Shown here: in pieces, positions 46,421-54,339 of the stretch | Position numbering within the stretch: the first letter of the stretch is position 1 | How the letters are laid out: every line of letters begins with the position of its first letter | NCBI GenBank assembly: GCA_016195085.1 | Contig: JACQAG010000003.1 | Coordinates: 1 to 64,000 of the forward strand | Length of the DNA stretch: 64,000 bases | Direction of reading: 5' to 3' | Origin: Pseudomonadota bacterium | GTDB lineage: Bacteria > Pseudomonadota > Alphaproteobacteria > SHVZ01 | Notes under the pieces: generated by a model | Database searches by the model: none | The model's input: only the letters and a program-made list of their open reading frames with translations | What the model was told of the DNA's origin: nothing | Translations under genes and position numbers: made by a program

Positions 46421-47650
46421 ATGACAGGCAAATACGTCACCGTCCGCGCCAAGGACGGCGGCAGCTTCAAGGCCTACGTGGCGACGCCGGAGAAGGGCAG
46501 CGGCCCCGGAATCGTCCTCCTGCAGGAGATCTTCGGCATCAACCGCTATATGCGCGATGTCGCCGACTACTATGCCGAAGAAGGCTATGTGGTGCTGACG
46601 CCGGATCTGTTCTGGCGGATGGAGCCGGGCCTGGAGCTGGACGACAGCCAGATGGAGAAGGCCTTCGCGCTCTATCAGAAGTTCGACGTGGCGAAATCGG
46701 TCGAGGATATCGCCGGGTCCGTCGCCACGTTGCGCGCGCTGCCGGAGTGCAAGGGCAAGGTCGGCGCGCTCGGCTTCTGCCTGGGCGGCAAGCTCGCCTA
46801 TCTCGCCGCCGCCGAGGCCGGCGTCGATTGCGCGGTCGGCTACTACGGTGTCGCGATCGAGCAGGACCTCGGTCTCGCCGCCAAGATCAAGGGTCCGCTG
46901 GTCCTGCATTTTGCCGGCGAGGACAAATATGTGCCGCCGGCGGCGGTGGAGACGATCAAGACCGCCTTCGCCGGGCGCGATGACGTCGAGATCTATGTCT
47001 ATCCCGGCGTCGATCACGCCTTCTCCCGCACCGGCGGCCATGCCTACGACAAGCCGGCGGCGATGATGGCGCATTCGCGCTCGATCTCGTTGTTCCGCCG
47101 CGTCATGGGGCCGCATCTCGACCTGAGCGCCCTGTGGGAGCGGCACACCTATTATGAGTTCGGCCAGCGCGACGTCGATGCAACCATGGCAACGATGGTG
47201 CCGCAGCCTTACGTCAACCACATGCCGACCATGACCGGCGGTGTCGGCTACAAGGATCTATCGCGCTTCTACAAGAACCATTTCATCCCGAAGACACCGG
47301 CCGATACCAAGCTCATTCCGATCTCGCGAACGATAGGGTCGGATCGGATCGTGGACGAGATGCTGTTCTGCTTCACCCACGACATCGAGATCGACTGGAT
47401 GCTGCCTGGCCTCAAGCCGACCGGCAAATATGTCGAGATCCCGCTGGTGGCGATCGTCTGCTTCCGCGGCGGCAAGCTCTACAACGAGCACATCTACTGG
47501 GACCAGGCCTCCGTGCTGGTGCAGATCGGCGCGCTCAATCCGAAGGGTCTGCCGGTGGCCGGGATCGACACGGCGAAGAAGCTGGTCGATGAGTCGCTGC
47601 CCTCCAACACGCTGATGGCGCGTTGGACGGAAAGCGCGCCGAAGACGTGA
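46421..47650 (+). CDS. Dienelactone hydrolase fused to SnoaL/NTF2-like domain
   Basis: 409 residues. Residues 1-230 are a dienelactone hydrolase (carboxymethylenebutenolidase) with triad Cys120 (GFCLGG), Asp168 (AGEDKYV) and His199 (GVDHAFS). Residues ~235-400 are an NTF2-like alpha+beta domain (YYEFGQRDVDATMATM, VDEMLFCFTHDIEIDWM, GGKLYNEHIYWDQASVL) of the SnoaL type. Typical dienelactone hydrolases end near 230-240, so this is a genuine two-domain fusion that could hydrolyse a lactone and isomerise or cyclise the product. GGGAGG precedes the ATG. Domain roles are inferred. Confidence 0.88.
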   Translation: MTGKYVTVRAKDGGSFKAYVATPEKGSGPGIVLLQEIFGINRYMRDVADYYAEEGYVVLTPDLFWRMEPGLELDDSQMEKAFALYQKFDVAKSVEDIAGSVATLRALPECKGKVGALGFCLGGKLAYLAAAEAGVDCAVGYYGVAIEQDLGLAAKIKGPLVLHFAGEDKYVPPAAVETIKTAFAGRDDVEIYVYPGVDHAFSRTGGHAYDKPAAMMAHSRSISLFRRVMGPHLDLSALWERHTYYEFGQRDVDATMATMVPQPYVNHMPTMTGGVGYKDLSRFYKNHFIPKTPADTKLIPISRTIGSDRIVDEMLFCFTHDIEIDWMLPGLKPTGKYVEIPLVAIVCFRGGKLYNEHIYWDQASVLVQIGALNPKGLPVAGIDTAKKLVDESLPSNTLMARWTESAPKT

Positions 47651-47680
47651 GGCAATAACGCCGTCTTGGAGGAGAGGGAC

Positions 47681-48421
47681 ATGAAGATCAAGGGCACGGT
47701 GGCGCTGGTCACGGGCGCCAATCGCGGCATCGGTCGCGCCTTCGTCGAGGCGCTGATCGCCAAAGGGGCAGCGCGCGTCTACGCTGCCGCGCGCGATCCG
47801 AGCCGGCTTGCCGATCTGGTGGCGAGCCACAAGGGCAAGGTCGAGCCGGTCAAGCTCGATATCACCCGTGCCGATGAGATCCAGGCGGCGGCGAAGAAGT
47901 GCGCGGAGGTGTCGCTCTTGGTCAACAATGCCGGCATCAACCTGCAGGCGGGCTTCGTCGCCTCGGCCGATCTCTCGCGCGCACGCGCCGAGATGGAGAC
48001 GAACTATTTCGGTCCGCTCGCCATGTGCCGGGCCTTCGCCCCGATCCTCAAGGCCAATGGCGGCGGCGCCATCGTCAACATGTTGTCGATCCTGGCCCGC
48101 GTCAATCTGCCGATGTACGGCTCGCTGTCCGCCTCCAAGGCGGCGGCCTTGTCGATGACCCAGGGGGTGCGCGCCGAGCTCGCCCAGCAGGGGACGCTCG
48201 TCATCGGCATCATGCCCGGAGCCTGCGACACGGAGATGGAGCGCAACTTTCCCCCGCCCAAGCTCGCCCCGGCCGAAGCCGCCCGTGCCGCGCTGGACGC
48301 GGTCGAAGCGGGAGCCGAGGATGTCTATCCCGGCGACATGGCGGCAGGCATCTCCCAGGGACTGGCCGCCGATCCGAAGGCGATCGAGAAGGACTTCGCC
48401 AAGTATCTGCCGAGCGCCTAG
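47681..48421 (+). CDS. SDR-family oxidoreductase with displaced catalytic tyrosine
   Basis: 246 residues with a normal nucleotide motif (TGANRGIG) and NNAG. In the active site the sequence is MYGSLSASKAAA: the Lys is present, but Leu (codon CTG) stands at the YxxxK tyrosine position, with a Tyr three residues earlier. Relatives of this type usually read YSASKAA. It may therefore be inactive or use the shifted Tyr. ATG 47681 follows a GGAGGAGAGGGA site. It is third in the run with the first SDR and the hydrolase fusion. Confidence 0.87.
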   Translation: MKIKGTVALVTGANRGIGRAFVEALIAKGAARVYAAARDPSRLADLVASHKGKVEPVKLDITRADEIQAAAKKCAEVSLLVNNAGINLQAGFVASADLSRARAEMETNYFGPLAMCRAFAPILKANGGGAIVNMLSILARVNLPMYGSLSASKAAALSMTQGVRAELAQQGTLVIGIMPGACDTEMERNFPPPKLAPAEAARAALDAVEAGAEDVYPGDMAAGISQGLAADPKAIEKDFAKYLPSA

Positions 48422-48471
48422 GGGCCTAATCGAGAAGTTCGCCGGACAAGGCGGCTCCTGCACTTTGATGG

Positions 48472-48570
48472 TGCGTCCTTCGACAAGCTCAGGATGAGGG
48501 GGATTGTGCGTCGCAGAAAGACCGGAGTGGCAGAAAGAAAAGCCTCGTCCTGAGCTTGTCGAAGGACGCA
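48472..48570. repeat. Inverted repeat, 28-base arms (dispersed palindromic element)
   Basis: Arms at 48472-48499 and 48543-48570 are reverse complements with a single mismatch in 28 bases, separated by 43 bases. The arm core (CCTTCGACAAGCTCAGGA) is a sequence often seen as a dispersed palindromic repeat in high-GC bacterial genomes. It lies in the 200-base gap between a plus-strand SDR gene and the minus-strand VOC gene, where it could also act as a bidirectional terminator. Confidence 0.85.
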
Positions 48571-48622
48571 TGGCAGCGGTCCAATACTTCGGCATATACC
48601 GACGAACTTCCCGATCAATACG

Positions 48623-49117
48623 CTAGACGCGGGCCTTGGCTCCTGTTCGCGAGCGCTGCTGGCGCTTGCGCTGTGTCGCCGCCTTTTTGGTTGCGGACCG
48701 TTGGCGCGCGGCTCGCGCGCGGCGCTCGCCATAATGCATGCCTTCGAGCTTGAGCCCGTCGGGGTCGAGAAAGAACACCGCATAGTAGTCGTCGTAGTAC
48801 TCGCCGGCAGGATCGACGATCGTGGTCCCGAGCGCCTCGAGGAATGCCTGCAACGCATCGACGTCCTTGCGGCTCGCCAAGCGGAAGGCATAGTGGTGAA
48901 TGCCGACATCGCCGATGCGATGCTTTTTCCGGCGGCCCTTGGCATCGGCGGCGCCGATCCAGAAAAGCGTCTTGCCGTTCGCCCACCCCATGGCATCGGC
49001 GTATTCGGCCTCGACGTCGAAACCGAGGAATGCCATGAGGCGGCTATAGAACGCCTTCGAGGTCTGATAGTTGCCGACCCTGATGGAAAGATGATCGATC
49101 CCGGTCACGCGCACCAT
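48623..49117 (-). CDS. VOC-family protein with basic C-terminal tail
   Basis: 164 residues. Residues 1-128 form a vicinal-oxygen-chelate (glyoxalase/bleomycin-resistance) domain: ITGIDHLSIRV-like opening with His9, GIHHYAFRLASRKDVDAL in the middle and DPDGLKLEGMHYGE at the end, which supply the metal-binding His/Glu set. The last ~35 residues are almost entirely Arg/Lys/Ala/Gln, an unusual basic tail that could bind nucleic acid or be disordered. It starts 29 bases after the selenoprotein-like gene on the same strand, so the two are probably co-transcribed. Confidence 0.83.
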   Translation of the reverse strand: MVRVTGIDHLSIRVGNYQTSKAFYSRLMAFLGFDVEAEYADAMGWANGKTLFWIGAADAKGRRKKHRIGDVGIHHYAFRLASRKDVDALQAFLEALGTTIVDPAGEYYDDYYAVFFLDPDGLKLEGMHYGERRARAARQRSATKKAATQRKRQQRSRTGAKARV

Positions 49118-49146
49118 CTTGCACTCCGCTTTCTCATGCCCCTTGT

Positions 49147-49689
49147 CTACTTGACCAAGCAGAATCCCTGCGCCTCGACGCCGAGCGCCGGATTGAACTT
49201 GCTGCGGAAATTCTCGAGCGCGACCGCCGCCGTGAGCTCGACGATCTCAGCCTCGGTGTAATGCTGCTTCAGCCGGCCGAAGAAGGCATCGTCGATCTTC
49301 TGGCCGGTGATCGTCATCCGCTCGGCATAGTCAAGGGCGACCCGCTCCGGCTCGGTGAACAGCCGGCTGTCGCGCCAGGTCGCCACCTCCGCCAGTTTCG
49401 CCTCGCCGCCGTCGCTTTCCATCACACGGATGGAATTGATGTCAATTCAGAATGGGCAGCCATTGATCGAGGCGACGCGGAGATAGATGAGCGGCAGCAG
49501 CGCCTGCGGAAGTCGCCCCGACTGGGCGATGGAGGCGCTCAAAAGCTTGGCGGCGCGCAGGATCGGCGGGCAATGGGCCATGACCTTGGTCGGGTTCAAC
49601 AGGTCGCCGAATATCTCGCGTTCCTTCTTGAACGTCTCCGCCAAGGTCGGGTCGCCGCCGTCATCGTCGATTTCGCTCACCCGTGGCAT
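49147..49689 (-). CDS. Carboxymuconolactone decarboxylase/AhpD-like protein with in-frame UGA (probable selenoprotein, CxxU)
   Basis: AhpD-like alpha-helical protein, 180 residues if UGA (49449-49447) is read through. Upstream half: MPRVSEIDDDG... to LRVASINGCPF (80 residues); downstream half continues in the same frame with IDINSIRV... to GFCLVK. Family members read NGCPFC-IDINS here, so UGA replaces exactly the second Cys of the redox CxxC. No other stop or frameshift interrupts the 543 bases. AAGGTGG precedes the ATG at 49689. A hairpin at 49417-49435 matches bacterial SECIS spacing. A nonsense mutation is the alternative. Role: probable thiol/selenol peroxidase or reductase. Confidence 0.78.
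49417..49449 (-). promoter_or_regulatory. Putative bacterial SECIS element with its UGA codon
   Basis: On the minus strand, UGA (49449-49447) is followed by 11 bases, then a perfect 7-bp stem (UUCCAUC paired with GAUGGAA, 49435-49429 with 49423-49417) closing a 5-base loop CGUGU. The loop begins 18 bases after UGA, inside the distance seen in bacterial selenocysteine insertion elements, and contains GU as SelB-binding loops do. A bulged U as in the E. coli element is not evident. SelB/SelC are not in this window. Confidence 0.6.
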
Positions 49690-49758
49690 TGTTCCACCTT
49701 CCGTTCCGATAGTGACGATATAGTGCGTTTTCCGATTCGAAGAAAGGAGTGCGGAGCC

Positions 49759-51330
49759 ATGCGCGCTTGGATCTTCGTTGTTGCGCCGATGCTGCTCGCC
49801 AGCGTTGCCGGCTCGGCGGAGCCGCCGAAGGTGCTGCGCTATGCGCCGGCCGCCGACTTGACCTCGTTGGACGCGCAGACGAACGGCGCGCTGGTGACCG
49901 CCGAATACGGCATGATGGTCTATGACACGCTGTTTTCCATGGATGCCACCCTGGTGCCTCGCCCGCAGATGATCGAGGCCTACACGGTGGCGCCGGACGG
50001 TCTCAGCTACGCCCTCACGCTCCGCGCGGGCCTCAAATTCCATGACGGCGCGCCGGTCACCAGCGCCGATGTGATCCCCTCGATCCGTCGCTGGATGAAG
50101 CGCGATCCGTTGGGGCGGAAAATGGACGCGGCTCTCGCCGCCTTCGAGGCCGACGGTTCCGGCGGCTTCCGGATGACGTTCAAGACCCGCTTTCCCTTTG
50201 TCGAAATGGCATTGGCCTGGACCGGGTCAGGCATGGCCGCGATCCTGCCCCGGGCAAGCGCTGAGACCGATGCCTTCAAGCCCGTCACCCAGTCGGTCGG
50301 CTCCGGCCCGTTTCGGTTCCTGCCCGAGCTCTGGCGCATCGGCAACTCCGCCGCCTGGGAGCGAAACCCCGACTATATGCCGCGCGCCGAGCCGCCGAAC
50401 GGGCTCGCCGGCGGCAAAGTGGCGAAGCTCGACCGCATCGAGCTCAAATATCTTCCCGACGCCGGCACCCGCGCCAATGCGCTGAAGGCGGGCGAGATCG
50501 ATCTCATCGACCTCTTGCCGGTCGATCTGGTGGCCGTGCTGCGCCCGGACCGGAATATCGTCGTGGACCGGCTTTCGCCCTTCGGCGGCGAGGGCGTCAT
50601 CCGCATGAACCACCTGCAGCCGCCATTCGACAATCTGAAGGCAAGGCAGGCATTGGCCCTCACCGTAGTGCAGGCGGAATTCATGGGTGCCGCCTATGGC
50701 GATCCCGCCTGGTGGGAGCCGAGCTGCTTCTCCTGGTTCGTCTGCGGTTCTCAGAACGGCACCGCGGCGGGGTCCGAGCCTTATCGCCAGCAGGATCTCG
50801 CCCGCGCCAAGGAGCTGCTGGCGGAGTCCGGCTATCGGGGCGAGCCGATCGTGATCGTGACCGCCGCCGATGTGCCCTCGCAATATGCGATGGCGCAGGT
50901 GGCCGCCGCCAATCTCCGCAAGATCGGTGCCGCCGTCGACCTGCAGATCGTCGATTTCGGCCAGGTGATGGTGCGGCGGGAGAACCGCAATCCGCCCGCC
51001 GCCGGCGGCTGGAACCTGATCGTGCTCGGCTTCAACGGCATGTTCCTCTCCTCGCCGATCACCAACCCGGCGATCGATTCCCGCTGCGGCGAGGCGCTGT
51101 TCGGTTGGCCATGCGACGAGACGGTGGAGCGGCTGCGCACCGAGTATATGAACGAGGCCGATGCCGAGAGGCGCCGGCCGATCCTGGAGGCGCTGTCGCG
51201 GGCCGCCTGGGCCTCGCTACCCTCGGTGCTGACCGGGATGTACTACAACGCCTATGCTTGGCGCAGCGACGTCAAAGACTTGCTCCACGCCACCCAACTC
51301 GTGTTCTGGAACGTCGACAAGGTGCGATGA
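49759..51330 (+). CDS. ABC transporter substrate-binding protein, family 5 (peptide/opine type)
   Basis: 523-residue periplasmic binding protein with signal peptide (IFVVAPMLLASVAGSAE). The family-5 signatures are LRYAPAADLTSLDAQ, YDTLFSMDATLVPRPQMIEAYTVAPDGLSY and FHDGAPVTSADVIPSIRRW. No permease or ATPase genes sit beside it, so it is an orphan that may serve another transporter. ATG 49759 follows GGAG. It is divergent from the AhpD-like gene across a 69-base gap. Confidence 0.92.
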   Translation: MRAWIFVVAPMLLASVAGSAEPPKVLRYAPAADLTSLDAQTNGALVTAEYGMMVYDTLFSMDATLVPRPQMIEAYTVAPDGLSYALTLRAGLKFHDGAPVTSADVIPSIRRWMKRDPLGRKMDAALAAFEADGSGGFRMTFKTRFPFVEMALAWTGSGMAAILPRASAETDAFKPVTQSVGSGPFRFLPELWRIGNSAAWERNPDYMPRAEPPNGLAGGKVAKLDRIELKYLPDAGTRANALKAGEIDLIDLLPVDLVAVLRPDRNIVVDRLSPFGGEGVIRMNHLQPPFDNLKARQALALTVVQAEFMGAAYGDPAWWEPSCFSWFVCGSQNGTAAGSEPYRQQDLARAKELLAESGYRGEPIVIVTAADVPSQYAMAQVAAANLRKIGAAVDLQIVDFGQVMVRRENRNPPAAGGWNLIVLGFNGMFLSSPITNPAIDSRCGEALFGWPCDETVERLRTEYMNEADAERRRPILEALSRAAWASLPSVLTGMYYNAYAWRSDVKDLLHATQLVFWNVDKVR

Positions 51331-51336
51331 CCCCGG

Positions 51337-52185
51337 TCACGCCGCCATCCAAGCGCGCACCGTCTTGACCCAAGGGCTCTCCCGGCGGCCGCCGTCGATG
51401 CTGATCTGGAAATGGTCGAAGCCTTCGAACACCTGATGCTCGACGCGGCATTTCTCTCGCTTGAGAGCCTCGACCATGGGCATGCCGGTGGTCATGACGT
51501 GATCCAGATCGCGGCTGCCCCAGGCGATGTAGAACGGCACGGCGTTGCCGGCGACATGGCTGATTGGGCTCGCCTGAGCCGCGTCCTCGGGCCGGGCGAG
51601 CAGGTCTTTGCCGCGTTTCTCCAGATCGCCCAGCTCGAACTTGAAGGTGGCGCTCACCGGAAAGCAGGCGCGGAGCGCGGCTAGCGGCACGCCGGCAGCC
51701 GCTAGCAGGTCCCGGCGCAAGGCAGCGAGGCTGGCAAGATGCCCGCCGGCGGAGTGTCCGCCAATGAACAGGCGCTCCGGGCTGCCGCCATAGCGCGCGA
51801 TATTTCCATGCACCCAGGCGAGGGCCGCGACCGAGTCTTCGAGAGGTGCGGGGAACCGCACCTGGGGCAACAGCCGATAAGAGACGGAGACGAAGATCGC
51901 CGGCAGATCGGTGAATGAGGGGGCCATGTACCCCATCCATTCCTTGTAGCCGTTCGACCAGCCGCCGCCATGGAGGAACACCAGCACGGGCAGATCGCGG
52001 AGCCCGGTTGCCTCGGGCAGATAGAGATCGAGGCGCTGCCAATAGTCTTCCCCATAGGCGATATCGAGGGCCACGCGGCTGGAGCGGGCTACTTGGCGCG
52101 ATCGCTCCAGGATCTCGGCGGCATAGGCCTGTGCTGCCGGCCCCATCTTTTCCTGCGACTGCACCGGCAGACTGTCGAACGCCAT
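51337..52185 (-). CDS. Alpha/beta hydrolase (esterase/kynurenine formamidase-like)
   Basis: 282-residue hydrolase of the BD-FAE/alpha-beta hydrolase 3 type. It has the oxyanion loop HGGGWSNG, nucleophile Ser in GGHSAGGHLAS, acid Asp in WGSRDLDHV and catalytic His in FEGFDHFQ. No signal peptide. Substrate is not determinable; such proteins often cleave arylformamides or short esters. An AGGAAGAGG site precedes the ATG. It converges on the solute-binding protein gene. Confidence 0.88.
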   Translation of the reverse strand: MAFDSLPVQSQEKMGPAAQAYAAEILERSRQVARSSRVALDIAYGEDYWQRLDLYLPEATGLRDLPVLVFLHGGGWSNGYKEWMGYMAPSFTDLPAIFVSVSYRLLPQVRFPAPLEDSVAALAWVHGNIARYGGSPERLFIGGHSAGGHLASLAALRRDLLAAAGVPLAALRACFPVSATFKFELGDLEKRGKDLLARPEDAAQASPISHVAGNAVPFYIAWGSRDLDHVMTTGMPMVEALKREKCRVEHQVFEGFDHFQISIDGGRRESPWVKTVRAWMAA

Positions 52186-52240
52186 GAAGCCTCTTCCTTT
52201 GCTCGGCCCGCTCGACCGTCGGCGGGCGCCGCCTTCGCCC

Positions 52241-52522
52241 CTAACGCACCTCGACGTCGTCCCAGAACCCGAAGCGCTGGGCGACCTGCTTCATCTTGGG
52301 GAGCGGCGCCTCGTAGGACCAGGCGGCGCGTTCGTGGCGTGCCCCATCGATCACCACGTCGTAGAACTGCACGCCATGCGGGCAGGCGTGATCCGACTCC
52401 GTCTTCGGGGCCTTCTTCAGCCATTCGGTACGCACCGCGGCGCTGGGGAAATAGTGATAGCCGCCGCACTCGACGATGTCGGCGCTCTCGGCGACCACGT
52501 GACCGTTCAGGACTGCCTTCAT
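52241..52522 (-). CDS. DUF427 domain-containing protein
   Basis: 93-residue protein wholly made of a DUF427 fold (KAVLNGHVVAESADIVECGGYHYFP, HACPHGVQFYDVVIDG, AAWSYEAP). Members have no settled function. ATG 52522 has AAGGAGG upstream, which rejects the 20-residue longer frame. It lies 70 bases downstream of the acyl-CoA ligase on the same strand. Confidence 0.88.
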   Translation of the reverse strand: MKAVLNGHVVAESADIVECGGYHYFPSAAVRTEWLKKAPKTESDHACPHGVQFYDVVIDGARHERAAWSYEAPLPKMKQVAQRFGFWDDVEVR

Positions 52523-52592
52523 GCCGGATCCTCCTTCGCTAACCCAGTCTAGGATGTGGGGCCTGGGCCGACGCCCCGTCAAGGGAGAGAAA

Positions 52593-54320
52593 TCATGACG
52601 GCGCGCTCGGCGCCGTCGCCGTCGTCTGCCGCTTGGCCGCCTCCTCGGCGATCAGTTCCTTCTTCGACAGCTTGCCGATGAGAGTTTTCGGCAAAGCGTC
52701 GCGGAACTCGATTTCGCGCGGCATCTCGATCGACGACAACCGCTCCTTCAAGAACGCCTTCAAGGTCTCTGCGTCGAGAACCGCACCGGTCTTGAGCTTG
52801 CAGAACGCCTTCGGACTCTGGCCGCGATAGCTGTCGGGGACGCCGATGACGGTCGCTTCCTCCACCGCCGGATGCTGGTAGATCGCCTCTTCGATGTTGC
52901 GGGGGTAGACGTTGTAGCCGCCGCAAAGGATGAGATCCTTGATGCGGTCGACGATGAAGACATAGCCGTCCTCGTCCATGCGGCCGACATCGCCGGTGCG
53001 CAGGAGCCCGTCGATGAAGACCTGGGCGGTCGCCTCCGGTTGCCGCCAGTATCCCGCCATCACCTGCGGGCCGCCGATGCAAATCTCGCCGCGATCGCCC
53101 AGCGGCACCACGCGGTGCGGGTCCTCGAGATCCCTAAGCTCGACCCTGGTGCCGGGGAACGGCAAGCCGATGGAGCCTTCCTTGTTCAGCCCATAGAGCG
53201 GGTTGCAATTGCTGACCGGCGAGGTCTCGGTCAAACCGTAGCCCTCCACCAGCTTGCAGCCGGTCAAGGCCTCGAAGCGCTGCTTTACCTCCAACGGCAG
53301 GGGCGCCCCGCCGGAGAGGCAGTTTTCGATCGAGGCGAGGTCGTAGCGTCCGTCGGCATTGGCTGTATTGATGGCGGTGTACATCGTCGGCACGCCGGCC
53401 ATGAAGGTCGGGCGCTTCTTGTGGATGGTGCGGAGCACCGTCTTGATCTCGAAGCGCGGCAGCATGATGATCGCGCCGCCCAGCGCGATGCCGACATTCA
53501 TCAGCACCGTCATGGCGAAGACATGGAAGAACGGCAGCACCGACAGGAGGCGGACCCGCCCATACTCGACGCGGGTGAACCAGAGCCGGCATTGCTCGAC
53601 ATTGGCGGAGAGGTTGCGGTGGGTCAGCATCGCCCCCTTGGGCGTGCCGGTGGTGCCGCCGGTGTACTGCAAGACCGCGACCGCCGTGGCCGGATCGATT
53701 GCGACCGGCGCATAAGCGCCGTCATTGGCGATGAGGTCGGCAAAGCGCACATGCCCGGGACCCGCGGCAATGCGCGCGAGGTCGTGGCGCCGAACCCAGG
53801 GAAACAGCAGGCGCTTCAGCCCCGGCAGCGCATCGGCCATGGAGCACACGACGATGGTCTCGAGCGCGCTCTGGCCTCGCTGCTGCGCCAGCTTCGGATA
53901 AAGCACCTCGAGGTCGAGCGTCACCATGATGCGCGACTGGCTGTCGTCGATCTGCTTTTTCGTCTCCGGGGGAGCATAGAGCGGATTGAAATTGACCACG
54001 GTGCCGCCCGCCTTGAGCACCGCGTAGTAGCAGATGACGGAATAGGGGCAGTTCGGAAGATAGAGCCCGACCTGCACGCCGGGTCCGACGCCGAGCGCCT
54101 GGAATCCCTTCGTCGCCCGGGCGACCAGCCGGCCGAGCTCGGCATAGGTGATGATGCGATCGAGGAAGTCGATCGCCGGGAGATGGCCGAAGCGCTCGAC
54201 CGAGCGGTCGAGGAGCTCACCCAGGCTCACCGACGGGATCGGCGCATCCCAGCTGATGTCCGGCGGGTAATGCGGGCTCAGATCCGCGCCGCCTGCGGCA
54301 ATGGAGAGGTGCGGGGTCAC
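52593..54320 (-). CDS. Long-chain fatty acid-CoA ligase (AMP-binding)
   Basis: 575-residue adenylate-forming enzyme that activates fatty acids to acyl-CoA. It shows the P-loop-like YTGGTTGTPKGAMLTHRNL, the GYGLTETSPV motif, the TGDVGRMDEDGYVFIVDRIKDLI hinge and the C-terminal lysine region ETLKAF...LPKTLIGKLSKKEL. GTG 54320 is the start. Exact chain-length preference cannot be read. It follows the BASS-like transporter gene by 19 bases on the same strand. Confidence 0.92.
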   Translation of the reverse strand: MTPHLSIAAGGADLSPHYPPDISWDAPIPSVSLGELLDRSVERFGHLPAIDFLDRIITYAELGRLVARATKGFQALGVGPGVQVGLYLPNCPYSVICYYAVLKAGGTVVNFNPLYAPPETKKQIDDSQSRIMVTLDLEVLYPKLAQQRGQSALETIVVCSMADALPGLKRLLFPWVRRHDLARIAAGPGHVRFADLIANDGAYAPVAIDPATAVAVLQYTGGTTGTPKGAMLTHRNLSANVEQCRLWFTRVEYGRVRLLSVLPFFHVFAMTVLMNVGIALGGAIIMLPRFEIKTVLRTIHKKRPTFMAGVPTMYTAINTANADGRYDLASIENCLSGGAPLPLEVKQRFEALTGCKLVEGYGLTETSPVSNCNPLYGLNKEGSIGLPFPGTRVELRDLEDPHRVVPLGDRGEICIGGPQVMAGYWRQPEATAQVFIDGLLRTGDVGRMDEDGYVFIVDRIKDLILCGGYNVYPRNIEEAIYQHPAVEEATVIGVPDSYRGQSPKAFCKLKTGAVLDAETLKAFLKERLSSIEMPREIEFRDALPKTLIGKLSKKELIAEEAAKRQTTATAPSAPS

Positions 54321-54339
54321 CGCTCTTGGCTCCGAACCC

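Noticed and set aside
49147-49425. Separate short gene for the C-terminal half of the AhpD-like protein
   Set aside because: No plausible ribosome-binding site, and the half is in frame with the upstream half; a single recoded gene explains both parts better.
49434-49448. Second small hairpin AATTGA-CA-TCAATT overlapping the UGA
   Set aside because: Its loop is only 2 bases, so it is sterically poor, and it would compete with the better-placed 7-bp hairpin.
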